61,683 nucleotides of DNA from Candidatus Dependentiae bacterium. Its GTDB lineage: Bacteria; Babelota; Babeliae; Babelales; Babelaceae. Numbering within the stretch: the stretch's first letter is position 1; every line of letters starts with the position of its first letter. The notes beneath the pieces were generated by a model. The model made no database searches. It was not told the origin of the DNA and saw nothing but the letters and a program-made list of their open reading frames with translations. Shown here piece by piece: positions 53,385 to 61,405 of the stretch. The stretch is taken from contig JACDHA010000006.1 in assembly GCA_013821315.1 (NCBI GenBank), positions 1 to 61,683 of the forward strand, given 5' to 3'. The position numbers and the translations under genes are program-made.

Positions 53385-54094
53385 GCTGTTTTAATGCCTG
53401 GTATATACAGTAATCTAAAGCATTGTTTACAAGAGACTAATTTATTATGTTTTAGTTCTGACAAGTTTTGTTGATTGATGGGATAAAAACAACCAGTACA
53501 ACTTGTATTGGCAACTGCTACAACAGGATTGTCCGTAGTAGTCTTCATATTTTCGTATTGGTTTAAAAGCTCTTGATCAACACCAGTCGTATAACTTGTT
53601 CTATTATGGTTATAGTCTTGGAGCTGTTTATGTATATAGCTATTTTGTTCATTAAGAGTAGCTAGTAATTTTTCTAATTGAGCTGTCTCCTGAGGAGCTG
53701 TTTCCATAAGAGTGGCATAAGCACTTTGTGCTTGCTCAAGCTCATTCCATAGGTTAAATAACTTTTCTTCAAGCACTGCGCGTTGATTACTGAGACTTGC
53801 GATCTCTTGTTCAAGGGAATAATATTCACGTGTAGTAGAAGCATTATTAATACGTTCTTTTTTGTCACGCTCTTGTGTATCGACTATATTAAGCTCAAGA
53901 TCAAAAGCATCAATACGCTTTTGTAAAATGCGTACCCGTTGATGAGCTACTTCTACTTCGCCATGAAGAGAATCGAGTTGTGCTTGAATTGTTTGTTGTT
54001 GGATCAATAACGTAGTGCGTTCTTTAGCAAGATTGTGTGCTCTTTGATCCATTTCCACTAAAGCGATAAATCTATCAAAAGCTGTTTCGTGCAT
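53381..54094 (-). CDS. Coiled-coil C4-type zinc-ribbon protein
   Basis: 237 residues. The first ~170 form a long antiparallel coiled coil (RTTLLIQQQTIQAQLDSLHG, REYYSLEQEIASLSNQRAVL). The C-terminus holds the ribbon CTGC...CKQC (SCTGCFYPIN, VSCKQCFRLLYIPG). This matches the bacterial C4-type zinc-ribbon family related to CdsZ/CT398. Roles proposed for the family involve secretion-system or RNase H-linked contexts; none can be chosen here. It is first in the operon, followed by the RNase H, SpoIID and YdjM-like genes. Confidence 0.85.
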   Translation of the reverse strand: MHETAFDRFIALVEMDQRAHNLAKERTTLLIQQQTIQAQLDSLHGEVEVAHQRVRILQKRIDAFDLELNIVDTQERDKKERINNASTTREYYSLEQEIASLSNQRAVLEEKLFNLWNELEQAQSAYATLMETAPQETAQLEKLLATLNEQNSYIHKQLQDYNHNRTSYTTGVDQELLNQYENMKTTTDNPVVAVANTSCTGCFYPINQQNLSELKHNKLVSCKQCFRLLYIPGIKTA

Positions 54095-54117
54095 AGAAGC
54101 CTTTCAAGAAGGTTATG

Positions 54118-54193
54118 TGGTGGGCCCACCGGGATTCGAACCTGGGACCTCTCGGTTATGAGCCGATTGCTCTCACCGCTGAGCTATGGGCCC
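54118..54193 (-). tRNA. tRNA with CAT anticodon (Met, or Ile after lysidine modification)
   Basis: Reading from 54193: acceptor GGGCCCA with TGGGCCC, D-arm GCTC...GAGC, anticodon loop CTCATAA (CAT), T-loop GGTTCGAATCC, and an encoded CCA (54118-54120). The first acceptor pair is G-C, so it is not the initiator. It is the second CAT tRNA in the window; one of the two may be the Ile2 species that reads ATA. Confidence 0.94.
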
Positions 54194-54255
54194 ACACAAT
54201 AACGTAGATTACGTTATTAATATTCTACTCTAAAACAAATCACTTGTGAAGCTCT

Positions 54256-55266
54256 TTATGCAATTGACAGTAAAAAATCTTTAAGACGGCAACTATAGCC
54301 CCATTCATTATCGTACCAACCAAATACTTTACCTGTTGTATCTTGAGCATCGGTAAGTAAACTATCAATAGTTACCGAGTTATTATTACCAGTATAATCG
54401 CTTGAAACAAGCGGTTCACGAGTAAAACCTAAAATATGTTTGAGTGTCGTATTAGACGCTTGCTCAAAAGCTTTATTAATACTTTCAACTGATACTGGTT
54501 TGGTTGCTGTAAACGTAAGATCTACAAGAGATACTGTTGCAACAGGCACACGCAAAGAGCCGCCCATTATTTTACCCGCAAGATGGGGCATAATACGCTC
54601 AATAAGGCTCATAGCACCCGTTGTGGTAGGTACTATATTAAGCGCTGCCGCTCTACCACGCCTTAGATCTTTTACTGAAGCATCAACATCAAGCAATGGC
54701 TGAGTGTTGGTGTAGGCATGTATAGTAGTCATGGAAACTTGAGCAAGATCAAAATTTTCAGAAAGTGCTGTAAGCATAGTTACTAAAGCGTTGGTCGTAC
54801 AACTTCCTAACGATACTATTGTATGCTTACTTGCATCATACAGATTGCTATTAGTCCCCGGGATTATAGTTATATCTTCGCCATCAGCAGGTGCGGTAAT
54901 AAGCACTTTTTTTGCTCCAGCTAATATATGCTTTTGAGCGCCACTCTGCTTAGTAAAATGGCCTGAAGCTTCAACTACCCAGTCAATGCCATAGGCTTTC
55001 CAAGGAGCTTTCTCTGGATCAAGCTCAGTTATAACATCAATACTATAAGAGTCTATATATAATTTACCATTTTTATATTCTATAGCTTGAGGCAATGTGC
55101 CCATAATAGTGTCATATTTAAGTGCATAAGCAGCTGCTTGAATATCACCTTTACCCACGTTAATAACAGCAACCGTAATCTTTTTAAAGCATTCGGGTTC
55201 AGCAAGCAGCGTACGTAAAAAAGTTTTCCCAATACGTCCAAAGCCATTTATTGCTATATTTATCAT
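54256..55266 (-). CDS. gapA: Glyceraldehyde-3-phosphate dehydrogenase
   Basis: 336 residues with the NAD-binding start MINIAINGFGRIGKTFLRTL, catalytic Cys156 in VSLGSCTTNAL and His183 in TTIHAYTNTQP, then the substrate region LRRGRAAALNIVPTTTGA and the end WYDNEWGYSCRLKDF. It oxidises glyceraldehyde-3-phosphate in glycolysis. The usual Asp in the coenzyme strand (VAIND) is replaced in VAVINVGKGD, which might relax NAD/NADP preference. No other glycolytic gene is adjacent. Confidence 0.95.
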   Translation of the reverse strand: MINIAINGFGRIGKTFLRTLLAEPECFKKITVAVINVGKGDIQAAAYALKYDTIMGTLPQAIEYKNGKLYIDSYSIDVITELDPEKAPWKAYGIDWVVEASGHFTKQSGAQKHILAGAKKVLITAPADGEDITIIPGTNSNLYDASKHTIVSLGSCTTNALVTMLTALSENFDLAQVSMTTIHAYTNTQPLLDVDASVKDLRRGRAAALNIVPTTTGAMSLIERIMPHLAGKIMGGSLRVPVATVSLVDLTFTATKPVSVESINKAFEQASNTTLKHILGFTREPLVSSDYTGNNNSVTIDSLLTDAQDTTGKVFGWYDNEWGYSCRLKDFLLSIA

Positions 55267-55287
55267 AGTAGTCTCTCTCTTATTGTT

Positions 55288-56115
55288 TCATGATTTTATC
55301 CAGCCACTTACCATGGCAACAATTTCACCTTCACTTAGTTCAGGCAATGGTGCCATTTCTATAATTAACGGAATATCACAAAATAATCTATGATTAATAA
55401 TATTTTTGAGCACTTCTGGCCCTAGTACACCTAAACCAGGCACCTCATGTTTATCAACTTGAGAGCCACACTCTTCTTGTGTATCGTTTAAATGTAACAA
55501 GGCAAGTGATTCTTTACCAAAAAAATTCTCAACTTGCTCTGTAAAAGCTTGTTGGCCGCTAGGCGATATAATATCATAACCAAACACATGAGCGTGAGCC
55601 GTGTCTATGCAAAATTTTACTTTTTCAGGATAATCAAGAAGACATCTAATAGCATACAGTTCTTCTAAAGAGCTTCCGACAGCTTTGCCACCATGACCAC
55701 TGTTTTCTAATACAAGAGTAAGAGTTGGTTCTTTTTTGAGTATTTTGTTAACTGACCGCGCTACGGCATGAATACTTCGCTGTTTATCAGACAAAGCTGT
55801 AGCTGCCCCTGCATGAGCAATAATATGAGAAAATCCTAACTGCTGAGCCAATAAAATTTCTTTTTTAAATACTGGATGACTATAAGCATCAGTTTTAGCT
55901 AAATTTATAAAATAGGAACTATGAACATAAAGCGCCTTAAACTGCTCTTTTAAAAGTTCGCCCAATAGTTGCAGCTCAGGCGTACACGTAATATAATCAC
56001 CCGTAGTTTGTGAAAATAAAAAACACTGAAAAAAAGGTAACTGTAAACGTAAAGCTTTCTTAATCAGCTCTTCAAAACTATTTTCTAGTCTTAAATGCAA
56101 ACCTACTCTAGACAT
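55288..56115 (-). CDS. nfo: Endonuclease IV (AP endonuclease)
   Basis: 275 residues. All metal ligands of the Nfo TIM barrel are visible: HSSYFINL, IIAHAGAAT, LVLENSGHGG, FCIDTAHAHVFGYD, LLHLNDTQ, VDKHEVPGLG and LIIEMAP. It cuts at abasic sites in base-excision repair. The start overlaps the end of the phosphohexomutase-like gene by 13 bp, indicating co-transcription. Confidence 0.94.
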   Translation of the reverse strand: MSRVGLHLRLENSFEELIKKALRLQLPFFQCFLFSQTTGDYITCTPELQLLGELLKEQFKALYVHSSYFINLAKTDAYSHPVFKKEILLAQQLGFSHIIAHAGAATALSDKQRSIHAVARSVNKILKKEPTLTLVLENSGHGGKAVGSSLEELYAIRCLLDYPEKVKFCIDTAHAHVFGYDIISPSGQQAFTEQVENFFGKESLALLHLNDTQEECGSQVDKHEVPGLGVLGPEVLKNIINHRLFCDIPLIIEMAPLPELSEGEIVAMVSGWIKS

Positions 56116-57239
56116 TGTTCAGGTATAGTAGTGGCCGATGGCCAAAAGTTTTGAGAAACTTCTCGCGGTGCACTTATTGTAGGTAAATTATAGAGCAACT
56201 CTTCAAGTGTTTTACCCGTACGTTGTAAAATATCTAATAGTCTTAGTGCAGCATATATACCGTCATCGTAGCCAAAATAACGATCGTTAAAGAAAAAATG
56301 TCCATTGCTTGTGCTGCCAAATAAAGCATGCTGAGTTTTTACTCTATAATTAATTTTTTCTGGCGTGCTAGACTGCTCGCAAACAACGTTTACGCCTGGT
56401 TGTACTACTTGTTGAAGCAAAGAGAGCGACGAAACGTCACTTACTACTACGCCAGGATGTAAAAGACTAATATCTTGTACGTACAAAGCACTTAGCTGGT
56501 TACCAGCTACTTCTGTTCCTGTACCTGTTCGGACAAATAATTGATCCGCATTGTAACTAAATGAGAGCACCAAAGGTTTTGTTTTATGCACATCGATTGC
56601 AGCTACTGAGTTAAAACCTGTGGCATAATCAAGTTTAAAGGTACATTCAGCAAGCTTAAGAGATGCTACCAGTTGAGGTATAATCAAAGCAGCAGCACTA
56701 CCGACACACTCTATACGGCACAATATACGACTTTTTTTAAGATGCTTAAATTGGCGTGCAAGCCACTGAGTATACCGTTCAACCAGAGGTAAATATTTGA
56801 TAGTACCCGTTAATGGAGCAATAACTTTTTTAGGTTGCAAATACAACTGATTAAGCTCACTTAAAGCCTCACTATCAAATAATTCTGTTTTATTAAAGCA
56901 ACGTATGCGCAAGCTATCACTATCCTCAGGGCACGTTGTTATATATATTCCAGCTTCTACAGGAAGGACATGTAAAGAAAAGGTAAGTACCGGTGCTGGA
57001 GCGGCACCTATAAAAATAACATTGATACCATTTTCTGTTAAAGCAGCTGTAAATTCCTGTTGTACTTGCGCAGAGTCTTCATGTGCATCTCGACCTAAAG
57101 CAATAGTTTTCACGCGAGGAGATTGGACATGCAAAAAATAGTAGGCTAAGGCATTTGCAAGAGTATAAAGTTGCTTGGCTGAAAAATCTACGTCTTTGTT
57201 ACCTCGTATTTCATGCTCTTTAAAAATAGATTTATCCAT
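56103..57239 (-). CDS. Degenerate phosphomannomutase/phosphoglucomutase-family protein
   Basis: 378 residues. The N-terminal half follows alpha-D-phosphohexomutases (IFKEHEIRG, IALGRDAHEDSA, PAPVLTFSLHVLPVEAGIYI). The catalytic TASHNP is replaced by TTCPED (101-106), losing the phosphoserine. The metal loop DGDGDR is replaced by SYNADQ (228-233). The sugar-binding GEQSGH is GSTSNGH, followed by a recognisable YDDGIYAALRLLDIL. The C-terminal phosphate-binding domain is missing. The frame is nevertheless intact and long, so this looks like a retained pseudoenzyme rather than ordinary decay. It overlaps nfo by 13 bp. Confidence 0.85.
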   Translation of the reverse strand: MDKSIFKEHEIRGNKDVDFSAKQLYTLANALAYYFLHVQSPRVKTIALGRDAHEDSAQVQQEFTAALTENGINVIFIGAAPAPVLTFSLHVLPVEAGIYITTCPEDSDSLRIRCFNKTELFDSEALSELNQLYLQPKKVIAPLTGTIKYLPLVERYTQWLARQFKHLKKSRILCRIECVGSAAALIIPQLVASLKLAECTFKLDYATGFNSVAAIDVHKTKPLVLSFSYNADQLFVRTGTGTEVAGNQLSALYVQDISLLHPGVVVSDVSSLSLLQQVVQPGVNVVCEQSSTPEKINYRVKTQHALFGSTSNGHFFFNDRYFGYDDGIYAALRLLDILQRTGKTLEELLYNLPTISAPREVSQNFWPSATTIPEQCLE

Positions 57240-57429
57240 ACTGGTACCTTTTTAGATAAAACAAGTAATTATGCTTAGCTCTAAAAATATATACCACATC
57301 TATCACTAATTTGCTATCAACCGCTCACAAATGCGTATGTTTCCTATGCTAGAGAACTAAACTTACTATCTATTTCTACAACTTTTTCACATTAAAATTA
57401 AAATATTTAATTGATTATTTATAAATATA

Positions 57430-57459
57430 TGATAAAATTATTAATACTTATTGTATAAT
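57430..57459 (+). promoter_or_regulatory. Possible promoter of the plus-strand ankyrin array
   Basis: TATAAT (57454-57459) lies about 30 bp before the ATG at 57491. No good -35 box is present (TGATAA or GATAAA at 57430-57436). The rest of the 251-bp divergent gap 57240-57490 is AT-rich and empty. Confidence 0.4.
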
Positions 57460-57490
57460 ATAAAGTATTTAAAATAAATGGAGATATTCT

Positions 57491-59014
57491 ATGAAATTCT
57501 TTAAAACATTCGCAGCTGCTCTTATGCTTACTAGTTCATTAACTTATTGCATGACTCAAAAAGACAACATCAATCAACAGTTTTTTGCTGCTATACAAGC
57601 TGGCAATTATAGCTTAGTTCAAGATCTACTTAATAACGGCGCGAATGTTAATGCTCAAAATACTCAAAATTTTACCCCATTACATTTTGCTGCTCAATAT
57701 GGCCATATAGCTCTAGCTCAGTTGTTAATTGATAATAAAGCCACTATTAATGCTCAAACTACTCAAAATGTTACTCCATTACATACAGCTGCTGTAAAAG
57801 GCTATACAGCTCTAGCTCAGTTGTTAATTAATAAAGGAGCAGATATTAATGCTCAAACTACTCAAAATGATACTCCATTACATTTGGCTGCAAAAAATAA
57901 CCATACAGCTCTAGCTCAGTTGTTAATTGATAATAAAGCCACTATTAATGCTCAAGCTACTCAAAATTTTACTCCATTACATTTAGCCGCTCAATATGGC
58001 CATACAGCTCTAGCCCAGTTATTAATTGATAAAGGAGCAGAGATTGATGCTCAAAATACTAAAAATATTACTCCATTACATGCAGCTGCTGCAAACGGCC
58101 ATACAGCTCTAGCTCAGTTGTTAATTGATAATAAAGCTAATATTAATGCTCAAGCTACTCAAAATTTTACTCCATTACATGCAGCTGCTGCAAAAGGCCA
58201 TACAGCTCTAGCTCAGTTGTTAATTGATAATAAAGCCACTATTAATGCTCAAAATACTAACAATGATACTCCATTACATGCAGCTGCTGGACAAGGCCAT
58301 ACAGCTCTAGCTCACTTGTTAATTGATAAAGGAGCAGATATTAATGCTCAAAATACTCAAAGTGAGACTCCATTACATTGGGCTGCTTTAAATGGCCATA
58401 CAGCTCTAGCTCAGTTGTTAATTGATAATAAAGCTAATATTAATGCTAAAAATACTCAAAGTGAGACTCCATTATATTTTGCTGCAAAAAACAAACATAC
58501 AGTAGTTATAGAAATATTATTAAGTTATGGATCTTGTATACTACAAGACTTACTATCTAATAATGCTGTAATACAAGCTCAAGATAACAGGCTTAAACTT
58601 TCACAAACAACAAATTTTAAGGATATTGCTCAACTGTTAAATAAAGGTGCATATGCTTATCCTCTAGTTAAAGCTTTTATTGATATCAAGCGCAAACAAT
58701 TATTTAATGCAATTGAATCTAATGATAGAGAAGCTGTTGCTCAACTGCTTAAAGATGGATTTACCTTAAATACCTGTGATAAAGAAGGCAACACCCTGCT
58801 TCATAAAGCTATACAATCAAAAAGCTTACATGTTATCGACTTACTGCTTTCTTTAGGTGCTGGCGAATACTTATATAAACCTAATAAGCAAAATCTAACA
58901 CCACTGCAACTACTAACTGCCAATCACATGATTGCTACGGTATTTACACCTCGTCAAGAAAACATAGCCCCTACTCAATCAGCAGGTACTAAACGAAAAC
59001 ATCAAGACAACTAA
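57491..59014 (+). CDS. Secreted ankyrin-repeat protein, second array, member 1
   Basis: 507 residues: signal peptide (MKFFKTFAAALMLTSSLTYC), a capping repeat, then eight near-identical 33-residue ankyrin repeats (TPLHxAAxxGHTALAQLLID, then NKATINAQ) and a diverged ninth. The module AQDNRLKLSQTTNFKDIAQL then NKGAYAYPL, two terminal repeats (TLNTCDKEGNTLLHKAIQ) and the tail TKRKHQDN follow. The C-terminal module is the same as in the minus-strand array 13 kb away, so the two arrays are one family. GGAG before the ATG is the ribosome-binding site. Confidence 0.9.
   Translation: MKFFKTFAAALMLTSSLTYCMTQKDNINQQFFAAIQAGNYSLVQDLLNNGANVNAQNTQNFTPLHFAAQYGHIALAQLLIDNKATINAQTTQNVTPLHTAAVKGYTALAQLLINKGADINAQTTQNDTPLHLAAKNNHTALAQLLIDNKATINAQATQNFTPLHLAAQYGHTALAQLLIDKGAEIDAQNTKNITPLHAAAANGHTALAQLLIDNKANINAQATQNFTPLHAAAAKGHTALAQLLIDNKATINAQNTNNDTPLHAAAGQGHTALAHLLIDKGADINAQNTQSETPLHWAALNGHTALAQLLIDNKANINAKNTQSETPLYFAAKNKHTVVIEILLSYGSCILQDLLSNNAVIQAQDNRLKLSQTTNFKDIAQLLNKGAYAYPLVKAFIDIKRKQLFNAIESNDREAVAQLLKDGFTLNTCDKEGNTLLHKAIQSKSLHVIDLLLSLGAGEYLYKPNKQNLTPLQLLTANHMIATVFTPRQENIAPTQSAGTKRKHQDN
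57659..58450 (+). repeat. Eight near-identical 99-bp tandem repeats in an ankyrin gene
   Basis: Each 99-bp unit encodes one 33-residue ankyrin repeat. They share long stretches at the DNA level (for example GCTCTAGCTCAGTTGTTAAT recurs). This identity, including at silent sites, indicates recent amplification or homogenisation. The adjacent paralogue at 59043 has far fewer units of the same type. Confidence 0.9.
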
Positions 59015-59042
59015 CTAAAATTAAAATAAATGGAAATATTGT

Positions 59043-60071
59043 ATGAAATTCTTTAAAACATTCGCAGCTGCTCTTATGCTTACTAGTTCATTAACTTATT
59101 GCATGACTCAAAAAGACAACATCAATCAACAGTTTTTTGCTGCTATACAAGCTGGCAATTATAGCTTAGTTCAAGATCTACTTAATAACGGCGCGAATGT
59201 TAATGCTCAAAATACTCAAAATTATACCCCATTACATTTTGCTGCTGCACATGGTCATACAGCTCTAGCTCAGTTGTTAATTGATAATAAAGCCCCTATT
59301 AATGCTCAAGCTACTCAAAATTTTACTCCATTACATTTAGCCGCTCAATATGGCCATACAGCTCTAGCCCAGTTATTAATTGATAATAAAGCCCCTATTA
59401 ATGCTCAAAATACTCAAAATGTTACTCCATTACATTGTGCTGCTGCACAAGGCCATACAGCTCTAGCTCAGTTGTTAATTAATAAAGGAGCAGATATTAA
59501 TGCTCAAACTACTCAAAATGATACTCCATTACATTTGGCTGCAAAAAACAACCATACAGTAGTTATAGAAATATTATTAAGTTATGGATCTTCTATACTA
59601 CAAGGCTTACTATCTAATAATGCTGTAATACAAGCTCAAGATAACAGGCTTAAACTTTCACAAACAACAAATTTTAAGGACATTGCTCAACTGTTAAATA
59701 AAGGTGCTTATGCTTATCCTATAATCAAAGCTTTTATTGATATCAAGCGCAAACAATTATTTAATGCAATTGAATCTAATGATAGAGAAGCTGTTGCTCA
59801 ACTACTTAAAGAAGGATTTACCTTAAATACGTGTGATAAAGAAGGCAACACCCTGCTTCACAAAGCTATACAATCGCACAATTTAGCTATTATTGACCTA
59901 CTGATTTCCTTAGGAGCTGGTAAATACTTATATACAGCTAACAAACAAAATTTAACACCTTTACAACTACTAATTGCTAACAACATGATTGCTGCTGTAT
60001 TCACACCTCGTCCAGAAAGCAAAACCCCTATTCAAGTAGTAGGAACTAAAAGAAAATATCAAGATAATTAA
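59043..60071 (+). CDS. Secreted ankyrin-repeat protein, second array, member 2
   Basis: 342 residues, a short version of the preceding gene. The first ~60 codons are identical in sequence to those of member 1, then four ankyrin repeats instead of nine, the same module and terminal repeats (TLNTCDKEGNTLLHKAIQSH) and the tail TKRKYQDN. The 28-bp spacer and upstream sequence (AAATAAATGGAAATATTGT) repeat those of member 1. It appears to have arisen by duplication and change in repeat number. Confidence 0.9.
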   Translation: MKFFKTFAAALMLTSSLTYCMTQKDNINQQFFAAIQAGNYSLVQDLLNNGANVNAQNTQNYTPLHFAAAHGHTALAQLLIDNKAPINAQATQNFTPLHLAAQYGHTALAQLLIDNKAPINAQNTQNVTPLHCAAAQGHTALAQLLINKGADINAQTTQNDTPLHLAAKNNHTVVIEILLSYGSSILQGLLSNNAVIQAQDNRLKLSQTTNFKDIAQLLNKGAYAYPIIKAFIDIKRKQLFNAIESNDREAVAQLLKEGFTLNTCDKEGNTLLHKAIQSHNLAIIDLLISLGAGKYLYTANKQNLTPLQLLIANNMIAAVFTPRPESKTPIQVVGTKRKYQDN

Positions 60072-60098
60072 CTAAAATTAAAATAAATGAATATATCT

Positions 60099-61256
60099 AT
60101 GAAATTCTTTAAAACAATCGCAGCTGCTCTTATGCTTACTAGTTCATTAACTTATTGCATGACTCAAAAAGATAACATCAATCAACAGTTTTTTGCTGCT
60201 ATACAAGCTGGCAATTATAGCTTAGTTCAAGATCTACTTAATAATAGCGCAGATGTTAATGCTCAAGATAGAGACAATTTCACTCCATTACACTTAGCTG
60301 CCTTAAATGGCTATACAGCTATAGCTCAGTTATTAATTGACAAAAGAGCTGACATTAAGGCTCAAACAATTAGAGAAAAAGCCACACCATTACATTGCAC
60401 CGCTGAAAATGGCCATACAGCTACAGCGCAGCTATTACTTGAGAAAGGAGCAGATGTTAACGCTCAAACTACTAACAATACTACTCCACTATTCATCGCA
60501 GCTTTCAATAGCCATACAACTACAGCCCACTTACTGATTGACAAAGGAGCAGATGTTAAGGCTCAAGATAAGAAAAATTGGACCGCTTTGCATGCGTCTT
60601 CTTATAATGGCCATACAGCTACAGTCCAGTTATTAATTGACAACGGAGCAGACATCAATGCTCAAAGTGATATAAATGCTACTGCCTTAGATTGGTCTTC
60701 TTATAATGGCCATACAGCTACAGCCCAATTATTGATTGACAACGGAGCAGATGTCAATGTGACTGCATTGCGCTATGCCGCTACAAATGGGCATAAAGTA
60801 ACCCTAGAAATGCTACTAAGCTACAAAGCACATCTACCACAAGATTTAGCTGTTAATAACATTGTAATACAAGCTCAAGAGAATAGATTTAAACTCTCAC
60901 AAAGCACAAAATTCAAGCAGATTGCTCAACTGTTAAAGAAAGGTGCATATGCCTATCCACTAGTGAAGGCTTTTGTTGATAGTAAACGTAAAAAATTATT
61001 TAAAGCTATTGCATCTAACAATATACAAGCAGTTTCCCAATTATTAAAAGATGGTTTTACTTTAAATACGTGTGATAAAGAAGGCAATACACTGCTACAT
61101 AAGGCTATACAGGCAAGTGATAGAGCTATTGTTGACTTGCTGCTTTCTTTAGGGTCTGAGAGATACTTACACAAACCTAATAAGCAAGGTGTAACACCAC
61201 TGCAACTACTTGCTGCTCATAACATGATTGCTACAGTATTTACTCCTCGTCAATAA
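60099..61256 (+). CDS. Secreted ankyrin-repeat protein, second array, member 3 (tail lost)
   Basis: I choose the ATG at 60099 (MKFFKTIAAALMLTSS) over 60087, because it matches the signal peptide of the paralogues. That gives 385 residues. About six ankyrin repeats, more diverged than in members 1 and 2, are followed by the module AQENRFKLSQSTKFKQIAQL and terminal repeats (TLNTCDKEGNTLLHKAIQAS). It ends at TPRQ. The next codon in member 1 is GAA; here it is TAA. Downstream bases still resemble the paralogues' tail, including a shifted GGCACTAAA, so the Lys-Arg-rich tail was lost recently. Confidence 0.88.
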   Translation: MKFFKTIAAALMLTSSLTYCMTQKDNINQQFFAAIQAGNYSLVQDLLNNSADVNAQDRDNFTPLHLAALNGYTAIAQLLIDKRADIKAQTIREKATPLHCTAENGHTATAQLLLEKGADVNAQTTNNTTPLFIAAFNSHTTTAHLLIDKGADVKAQDKKNWTALHASSYNGHTATVQLLIDNGADINAQSDINATALDWSSYNGHTATAQLLIDNGADVNVTALRYAATNGHKVTLEMLLSYKAHLPQDLAVNNIVIQAQENRFKLSQSTKFKQIAQLLKKGAYAYPLVKAFVDSKRKKLFKAIASNNIQAVSQLLKDGFTLNTCDKEGNTLLHKAIQASDRAIVDLLLSLGSERYLHKPNKQGVTPLQLLAAHNMIATVFTPRQ

Positions 61257-61287
61257 AGCATACTCCCTAGTCAAACAACTAGGCACT

Positions 61288-61308
61288 AAAAGCACTTAAG
61301 GTGTTTTT
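61288..61308 (+). terminator. Terminator of the second ankyrin array
   Basis: AAAAGCAC (61288-61295) pairs with GTGTTTTT (61301-61308) through one G-U pair, with a 5-base loop and trailing T residues. A second small hairpin (CCTAGT/ACTAGG, 61266-61283) precedes it. Confidence 0.65.
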
Positions 61309-61405
61309 TGTTTAATTACTGTATACTAGTGAAAGTTAGGCTTAAGCATAGCTTTCACCGTATTAATAAAACTTTATAAAAAATTAAAGTGGTATATAAA
61401 ACAAA

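Noticed and set aside
57491-57560. Cys at the end of signal peptides (SLTYCM, ATKCMQ, NINCMD) as lipoprotein lipoboxes
   Set aside because: The residues before Cys (Tyr, Lys, Asn) do not fit the lipobox small-residue rule, so ordinary signal peptides are more likely.
57659-58450. Regular short-period repeats that could be taken for a CRISPR array
   Set aside because: The 99-bp units are contiguous coding sequence for ankyrin repeats with no unique spacers.
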